Of a stretch of DNA of 10,250 nt, positions 5,603 to 10,250 are shown piece by piece. The notes beneath the pieces are model-generated. The model saw only the letters and a list, made by a program, of their open reading frames with translations. It ran no database searches and was not told the origin of the DNA. Made by a program: the position numbers and the translations under genes. The DNA comes from an uncultured Cyanobium sp. (GTDB taxonomy: Bacteria; Cyanobacteriota; Cyanobacteriia; PCC-6307; Cyanobiaceae). The stretch spans positions 1 to 10,250 of the forward strand of contig CALFOF010000117.1 of NCBI GenBank assembly GCA_937919075.1, read 5' to 3'. The stretch's first letter is position 1. The number at the start of each line of letters is the position of its first letter.

Positions 5603-6490
5603 ATGCCTCGTCGCTCCCGCCAGCCTGCGCCCCTCGCCGCCGCCGCTCTTTCCCTGGCGCTTGGTGCCGCTGGCCTGCTGACGCCGCTGCTGGCTGCCCC
5701 GGCCCTGGCCCAGAGCCAGCGCCCGGCCCCCCGTCCCGTCAGCCGGCCCACGGTGTCGGTGCCGGCCTTCAAGAACACGGTCACCCAGCAGACCTGGTGG
5801 TGGCAGGGGCCGGTGGCAGAGGATCTGGCGGCGGCGCTCGCCAATGAGCTGCAGGCCACCGGCACCCTGCAGGTGGTGGAGCGCTCCAACCTCAAAGAGG
5901 TGCTCTCCGAGCAGGAGCTCACCGCGCTGGGCATCGTGCGCAAGGACCCCAACGCTGCCCAGCAAGGCCAGATGACCGGCGCCCGCTACATCGTGCTGGG
6001 CACCGTCACCTCCTACGACTCCAACGTGGAGAGCAAGACCTCCGGCAGCAATTTCGGTCTGCTGGGGTTCGGCAAGCAGCAGCAGCAGGCTGAAACCCGC
6101 GACTACGTCGCCATCGACGTGCGCGTGGTGGACAGCAGCACTGGCGAGGTGGTGGGGCGCCGCACGGTGGAGGGCCGCGCCACCAACACCGCCGAGGCTG
6201 GCTCCCAGGGCGTGAGCCTGTTGCCGGCCGCCGGCCTGGCCCTGCTGCTGGCCCCCAACATGGGCCGCACCGGCCAGGTGCTCACCGGCGCCGCCGGCAC
6301 GCTCAACTTTGGCTCCAACCAGGCGGCCACCCAGCGCACGCCTGCCGCCAAGGCCCTGCGCGCCGCCCTGATCGATGCCTCCAGCTACGTGAGCTGCCTG
6401 CTCACGCCCACTTCTGGCTGCATGGAAGCCTTTGAGGCTCAGGACCGTCAACGGCGTGAGCGCACCCGTGGCGTGCTCCAACTCGATTAA
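5603..6490 (+). CDS. CsgG/HfaB-like exported protein
   Basis: A 295-residue protein with a typical signal peptide: a basic start (MPRRSR), a hydrophobic stretch (11-33) and a probable cut after ALA at 36. The body resembles the CsgG family: VSVPAFKN (51-58), a long helix EDLAAALANEL (73-83), VVERSNLKEVLSEQEL (91-106), GARYIVLGTVTSYD (126-139) and a paired strand VAIDVRVVDSSTGEVV (169-184). CsgG of E. coli is an outer-membrane lipoprotein pore for curli; this protein has no lipobox Cys, so lipid anchoring is not expected, and no curli subunit gene is nearby. A role in the periplasm or cell envelope is inferred, with the substrate unknown. Cys265 and Cys273 near the end could pair. The frame is open to 5444, but ATG at 5603 directly precedes the signal peptide. 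Confidence 0.82.
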   Translation: MPRRSRQPAPLAAAALSLALGAAGLLTPLLAAPALAQSQRPAPRPVSRPTVSVPAFKNTVTQQTWWWQGPVAEDLAAALANELQATGTLQVVERSNLKEVLSEQELTALGIVRKDPNAAQQGQMTGARYIVLGTVTSYDSNVESKTSGSNFGLLGFGKQQQQAETRDYVAIDVRVVDSSTGEVVGRRTVEGRATNTAEAGSQGVSLLPAAGLALLLAPNMGRTGQVLTGAAGTLNFGSNQAATQRTPAAKALRAALIDASSYVSCLLTPTSGCMEAFEAQDRQRRERTRGVLQLD

Positions 6491-6520
6491 GCGCAGGACG
6501 CCAGCGGGACACTCCGCCGC

Positions 6521-7357
6521 TCAGAAGGGGATCGGCATGTCCACGGTGGCCGGCGCTGGGGCGCAGACGGCCACCCGCTCCTCCACCACCTGGCCCACTA
6601 CCACGATCGACGGCGACTGGAACCCCTCCGCCAGCACTCGCGCCGCCAGGCTGCCGAGGTCGGCGATCAGCTGGCGTTGGCCGCTCACGGTGCCCTGCTG
6701 GATCACGGCGGCGGGGGTGGTGGCCGCCAGACCGCCCGCCATCAGCTCTTCGCAGATGCGTGGCAGGTTGTGCAGGCCCATGTAGATCACCAGGCCGTCA
6801 CTGCAGCGGGCCAGGCCGCGCCAGTCCACCCCGGGGCGCCCCTTGTCGATCTCCTCGTGCCCCGTCACGAAGGTGACGCTGGAGCCGGCGCGGCGATGGG
6901 TGACCGGAATGCCCGCATAGGCCGGCGCCGCGATGCCGGCGGTGACCCCTGGCACCACTTCCACCGCCACGCCGTGGCGGGCCAGGTAAGCCGCTTCCTC
7001 CCCGCCTCGGCCGAACAGGAACGGATCGCCCCCCTTCAGGCGCACCACCAGCCGGTGCCGCCGGGCCAGCTCCACCAGCACGGCGTTGGTGCTCGGCTGC
7101 GGCACGGAATGGTGCCCGCGCCGCTTGCCCACGAAGTGGTGCTCACAACCGGCCGGTGGCAGGTCGAGCAGGGCCTTGGGCACCAGTGAGTCGTAGACGA
7201 GGGCATCGCATTGGCTCAGCAGCCGGTGGGCCTTGAGCGTGAGCAGCTCGGGGTCGCCCGGCCCAGCCCCCACCAGATACACCTTTCCGTTGACTGGAGC
7301 ACCAGCGTCAGACCCGTTGTCAGGAGTGGTGTCATCCGGCAGGGCTGCGTTGGTCAT
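6521..7357 (-). CDS. cobA: Uroporphyrinogen-III C-methyltransferase (CobA/SUMT)
   Basis: A 278-residue enzyme that adds two methyl groups from S-adenosylmethionine to uroporphyrinogen III to give precorrin-2, the branch point to siroheme and cobalamin. Clear SUMT motifs are VYLVGAGPGDPELLTLKA (26-43), the SAM-binding loop VRLKGGDPFLFGRGGEE (105-121), VVPGVTAGIAAPAYAGIPVTHR (134-155) and MGLHNL (193-198). It is a stand-alone methyltransferase without the CysG dehydrogenase/chelatase domain, which makes the neighbouring chelatase-like gene meaningful. The ATG at 7357 overlaps the TGA of that gene as ATGA. The first ~23 residues are a polar, probably disordered extension. It ends 30 nt from the convergent CsgG-like gene. 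It probably supplies siroheme for NirA. Confidence 0.95.
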   Translation of the reverse strand: MTNAALPDDTTPDNGSDAGAPVNGKVYLVGAGPGDPELLTLKAHRLLSQCDALVYDSLVPKALLDLPPAGCEHHFVGKRRGHHSVPQPSTNAVLVELARRHRLVVRLKGGDPFLFGRGGEEAAYLARHGVAVEVVPGVTAGIAAPAYAGIPVTHRRAGSSVTFVTGHEEIDKGRPGVDWRGLARCSDGLVIYMGLHNLPRICEELMAGGLAATTPAAVIQQGTVSGQRQLIADLGSLAARVLAEGFQSPSIVVVGQVVEERVAVCAPAPATVDMPIPF

Positions 7358-8649
7358 GGCAGCGCCGCCAGCTGCTCCAGCAGCACCCGCTGGAGGCGCG
7401 GCCGTTGCAGCAAAGGAGGACCGAGCTCCAGCGGCAGGCTGTCCGTGAGGCGGTTGGCGGCCAGGGCCAAAGCAAGGACAGGGCTGCGGATCGCCAGTTG
7501 GAGCTCCTGCGGATCTGGCGCACTGTATGAAGCGGGCCGGCAACCGGCACCGGTGATCCTGCTCAGGTGTTGCAGGTAGCGCTGGCCCAGCGCCCCATCG
7601 AGGGGGTGATGCAGCAGCAGCGGTGGCGCCGCCGCTCCCCGCGCCAGTTCCTGCACCTCCTCGGCCAGGGCCTGCTGCCAGCTGCGCCAGGCCCCCAGAA
7701 ACGGCAGCCGGCGCAGCGGACCCACCTGGCGCCAGTGGGCAGCGATCGCCGGCAGGTCGTGCCGCACGTGGCCGCCAGGCACGAGAAACAGGGGGACCAG
7801 CGTGGCGCCATCCGGCCCCTCTGGCCGTGGTGGCAGTGGCGCATGGGGCGACCCCGCCGCTGCGGTGAGGGCCAGCAGCCGCACGCTGGCGCCGCGCCGT
7901 TGTTCGAGCGTGTCGCGCAGGGCCAGCAGGTCGCCTGGGATCAGGCCGCCACTGCGGCCATGCACCAGCAGCAGCAGGGGGCTGGCTGGCAGGGCACGCA
8001 GGCGCCGCTGCCGCCGCGCTGCCACGGCCGGATCGAGCTGGTCTGCCGCCAGGCCCAGCAGCAGCGCCCGTCCCCGGGGCAGGCGGGCCAGCAGGTCGAC
8101 GGCATCGGCGGCCAACTGGGGATCGATGTCGGCCGCCAGCTGCGTGAGCGTGCGGCGCAGCGCCGGCAGCGGCCAGCTGGACAGGCCCACCGCCAGCCCT
8201 TCGAGCGCCGCGCGCCGGAGTGCCGCCGCCCCTGGCGCCAGCGCCAGCCGGCTGAGCAGGGCGGCATCGGCGGGATCCCGCTGGTGGCCGAGCAGCGGCA
8301 GCAGCAGCGGTGCCTGCTGGGGAGCGCGCATCAGGGCCTGGCGCAGCAGCGCGGCGCAGCTGGCTTCGCGCCGCCGCCCGATTCGCTCGCCCAGGGCCGG
8401 ATCGGGCGGATCCTGCTGCAACCACCAGGCGAGCAGCCGGGGCGCGCTGCTGGAATCCACCCGATCGGCCAGCACGGTAAGCAGGTCGGCCTCGGCGGGC
8501 ACGCTGCCCTCTTCCAGCGCCGTGAGCCAGGGGGCCAGCTCCAGCTGCGGCCGGCGCCGGAGCTGCTGCAGCCACGGCCAGCGGCTGGAATCACCCGTCG
8601 GCGGCAGCTGGGCCGGGTCTCCGGTCGGATCGCCGTCGCGGCGCAACAT
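7354..8649 (-). CDS. CbiX-domain protein with helical (HEAT-like) N-terminus
   Basis: A 431-residue protein in two parts. Residues about 25-220 are Ala/Leu-rich helices with repeated L..LA/R patterns, suggesting a HEAT-like or similar helical scaffold. Residues about 223-431 resemble the CbiX/SirB chelatase fold: LLLLVHGRSGG (225-235) holds His230, and LVPLFLVPGGHVRHDLP (284-300) holds His294 in the strongly conserved metal-site motif. CbiX-type enzymes put Co or Fe into sirohydrochlorin; between nirA and cobA, a role in siroheme formation or delivery is a reasonable inference. I recall CbiX-like genes next to nirA in marine picocyanobacteria, possibly the gene called nirX in Prochlorococcus, but I am not sure enough to name it. 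It lies 65 nt after nirA and overlaps cobA by 4 bp. Confidence 0.8.
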   Translation of the reverse strand: MLRRDGDPTGDPAQLPPTGDSSRWPWLQQLRRRPQLELAPWLTALEEGSVPAEADLLTVLADRVDSSSAPRLLAWWLQQDPPDPALGERIGRRREASCAALLRQALMRAPQQAPLLLPLLGHQRDPADAALLSRLALAPGAAALRRAALEGLAVGLSSWPLPALRRTLTQLAADIDPQLAADAVDLLARLPRGRALLLGLAADQLDPAVAARRQRRLRALPASPLLLLVHGRSGGLIPGDLLALRDTLEQRRGASVRLLALTAAAGSPHAPLPPRPEGPDGATLVPLFLVPGGHVRHDLPAIAAHWRQVGPLRRLPFLGAWRSWQQALAEEVQELARGAAAPPLLLHHPLDGALGQRYLQHLSRITGAGCRPASYSAPDPQELQLAIRSPVLALALAANRLTDSLPLELGPPLLQRPRLQRVLLEQLAALP

Positions 8650-8714
8650 CGGGTTCGCAGCGACTGACTGGTTGTTCTAGCAATCAGGAGCCTGCGCCAC
8701 CGACCCACTGGGGA

Positions 8715-10244
8715 TCAGGCCGGGAGCGCGCGCGGCCGGGCGCCGAAACGCTCCACCAGGATCTGCTCCAGCGCCTCGGGAAGTTCGCTGAGCGGTATGC
8801 CCTTGTCGTGCAGCTCGGCCAGCCGGGGCTCGGCCGCCATCGAGCCGCCCAGGAACACCTTCACCGCTTCCACCATCACGCCGTCCTTGCGGGCCTTGGC
8901 CCCCATCAGGCCGATCGCGCCCATGTAGGGCTGGCCGCAGGCATTGGGGCAGCCGGTCCAGTGCGTGCGCACCCCGTGGGGCACCTCGAGACGCCGCTCC
9001 AGCTCCTCCACCACCGCCTGGGCCGTGCTCTTGGTGGGGATCAGCGCGAAGCTGCAGTAGCGGTTGCCGGTGCAGCTCACCGCTTCCGCTGCCAGCGGGC
9101 TTGGATCCACGCGGAACTGCCGCAGCAGGGGTTCGGCCAGCAGCGCCTCCAGCTGGTCGCCCGGCACGTCGGCGATCAGGGCGTTCTGGCTTTCGCTCAG
9201 GCGCAGCCCGCCACTGCCGTAGGTGCGGGCCAGCCGGGCCAGCTCGCTCATTGCAGCGGCGTGCAGCCGCCCCATCGGCACATGCAGCCCCACCCAGTGC
9301 AGCCCCAGCTGTTTCTGGGCGTGCACGCCGCAGATGTCGCGCGGCGCGCGGCACACCAGGTGGGAGCCGTCATGGGGCACCAGGGCGAGAGCCGCGGCGG
9401 CGCCGGCAATGGCGCCGTAGCTCTCCACCACCTCCGCCCGGTAGGTGTCGAGGCCGAGGGCATCGATCAGATACATCAAACGGGTCTTGTTGCGGTTGCT
9501 GCGGTCGCCCTGCCGCTGGTAGTGGCGCAGCACCGCGAGCGTGAAGTCCGGCAGCTGATCGGCCGGTAGCCACAGCCCCAGTGGGATCGCCAGCTCATTG
9601 CGCTGGGCCGAGAAGAAGCCGCCCACCATCACGGTGAAGCCCAGCGTGCCGTCGTTGAACGCGGGTAGGAAGGCGAGGTCGTTGTGCAGCAGAAAGGAGT
9701 CGGGGGCGCCGCCCACCGCCACGTTGAACTTGCGCGGCAGGTTGCGCGGACCCTCGGGGCCCAGCACTGCCGCCTGGATGCGGTCCACCAGCGGCCGGGT
9801 GTCGATGAACTCCTCGGGGTCGATGCCGGCGAGGGGGTTGCCGGTCACGTTGCGGGGGTTGTCGTGGCCCGACTGGCGGCTGGTGAGGCCCACCCGCTCG
9901 AGCGCCGCCAGCAGCGGCGGCATGTCCTCCAGCAGCAGACCGCGCAGCTGGATGTTCTGACGGGTGGTGATGTCGGCGCTGCCGTGGCTGCCGCAGCGAT
10001 CGACAGCGTCAGCCAGCACATCGAGCTGATCGGCGTTGATCACGCCGTTGGGCAGCCGCAGCCGCAGCATGAAGCGTCCGGGCGTGACCGGCCGGAAGAA
10101 AATGCCCAGCCATTTGAGGTGGATGGTGAGGGTGGCCTCATCGAGGGATTCCCAGCCAGCGGCGCTCAGTTCACCTAGCCGTGGGGCCAGATCCAGACCA
10201 CAGAAGCTGGCCTTGGCCTGCTCCACCTTGTTGAGCGTCGCCAT
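8715..10244 (-). CDS. nirA: Ferredoxin-nitrite reductase NirA
   Basis: A 509-residue enzyme that reduces nitrite to ammonium with six electrons from ferredoxin, using siroheme bridged to a 4Fe-4S cluster, in the cytoplasm. Cluster ligands are Cys391 and Cys397 (CTGNRYC) and Cys432 and Cys436 (CPNAC). Siroheme-site segments typical of nitrite/sulfite reductases are TTRQNIQLRG (93-102), DNPRNVTGNPLAG (128-140) and PRKFNVAVGG (170-179). The length fits cyanobacterial NirA (about 510). The ATG at 10244 is six bases from the window end, so an upstream start cannot be excluded. Nitrogen control by NtcA is usual for nirA, but its promoter lies outside the window. Confidence 0.95.
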   Translation of the reverse strand: MATLNKVEQAKASFCGLDLAPRLGELSAAGWESLDEATLTIHLKWLGIFFRPVTPGRFMLRLRLPNGVINADQLDVLADAVDRCGSHGSADITTRQNIQLRGLLLEDMPPLLAALERVGLTSRQSGHDNPRNVTGNPLAGIDPEEFIDTRPLVDRIQAAVLGPEGPRNLPRKFNVAVGGAPDSFLLHNDLAFLPAFNDGTLGFTVMVGGFFSAQRNELAIPLGLWLPADQLPDFTLAVLRHYQRQGDRSNRNKTRLMYLIDALGLDTYRAEVVESYGAIAGAAAALALVPHDGSHLVCRAPRDICGVHAQKQLGLHWVGLHVPMGRLHAAAMSELARLARTYGSGGLRLSESQNALIADVPGDQLEALLAEPLLRQFRVDPSPLAAEAVSCTGNRYCSFALIPTKSTAQAVVEELERRLEVPHGVRTHWTGCPNACGQPYMGAIGLMGAKARKDGVMVEAVKVFLGGSMAAEPRLAELHDKGIPLSELPEALEQILVERFGARPRALPA

Positions 10245-10250
10245 GGAGGG

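Noticed and set aside
4839..5681. Long plus-strand frame across the cupin gene and the divergent promoter
   Set aside because: It runs antisense to the cupin gene, overlaps the CsgG-like gene in another frame and shows no recognisable domain; long open antisense frames are expected at this GC content.
5513..6481. Minus-strand frame (322 codons) opposite the CsgG-like gene
   Set aside because: It is His/Gly/Leu-rich antisense shadow; the plus strand has a signal peptide and CsgG motifs.
6491..6520. Bidirectional terminator between the convergent CsgG-like and cobA genes
   Set aside because: Only a 5-bp hairpin (AGCGG/CCGCT, 9-nt loop) can be drawn and no T tract follows on either strand.
7742..7749. 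HIP1 palindrome GCGATCGC, a mark of many freshwater cyanobacteria
   Set aside because: A single copy in the window is about what chance gives at this GC content, so it says little about lineage.
7358..8575. Minus-strand frame that would fuse about 400 extra residues to the N-terminus of CobA
   Set aside because: The extension is an Ala/Pro/Arg/Gly-rich off-frame reading of the CbiX-domain gene; CobA homology begins at the ATG at 7357.
7567..8667. Long plus-strand frame (366 codons) opposite the CbiX-domain gene
   Set aside because: The product is rich in Gln, Arg, Ala and Gly with no domain pattern, while the minus strand has clear CbiX motifs.

Overview
The window looks like an ordinary chromosomal segment of a GC-rich unicellular cyanobacterium, most likely of the Synechococcus/Cyanobium group. 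The reasons are a ferredoxin-type nitrite reductase (NirA) next to CobA and a CbiX-type chelatase, an Alr4036-type flavin protein, a peroxiredoxin-like protein of a type I associate with cyanobacteria, tight gene packing, and no clear Shine-Dalgarno sequences before most starts. The placement rests on protein recognition and composition, not on a marker gene. No rRNA, tRNA, CRISPR array, insertion sequence or phage gene is visible.

Layout. (1) 15-988, minus strand: a DoxX-family membrane protein followed by a MAPEG-family membrane protein, 26 nt apart, with a possible 33-residue membrane peptide gene upstream (1128-1229). (2) 1367-2303, plus strand: a small conserved-looking protein and a peroxiredoxin-like protein that lacks the usual peroxidatic cysteine. 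(3) 2293-4804, minus strand: four genes that each overlap the next: a 60-aa unknown protein, an FAD-dependent amine-oxidase/renalase-like oxidoreductase, a membrane-anchored MliC-like protein with a 21-bp repeat, and an Alr4036-type FMN protein read from a TTG start. A cupin gene (4923-5453) lies upstream on the same strand. (4) 5603-6490, plus strand: an exported CsgG-like protein, divergent from the cupin gene. (5) 6521-10244, minus strand: nirA, a HEAT-like/CbiX fusion and cobA. This is a nitrite-assimilation and siroheme block.

How the genes fit together. Block 5 is the clearest: CobA makes precorrin-2 from uroporphyrinogen III, the CbiX-type protein is a plausible metal chelatase for the later step, and NirA uses siroheme and a 4Fe-4S cluster to reduce nitrite to ammonium. 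Block 3 looks translationally coupled and pairs a flavin oxidoreductase with an FMN-binding protein, but its pathway cannot be read from sequence. An 18-bp inverted repeat sits just before its first gene. No gene-free stretch exceeds about 150 bases; the longest are 5454-5602, 989-1127, 1230-1366 and 4805-4922.
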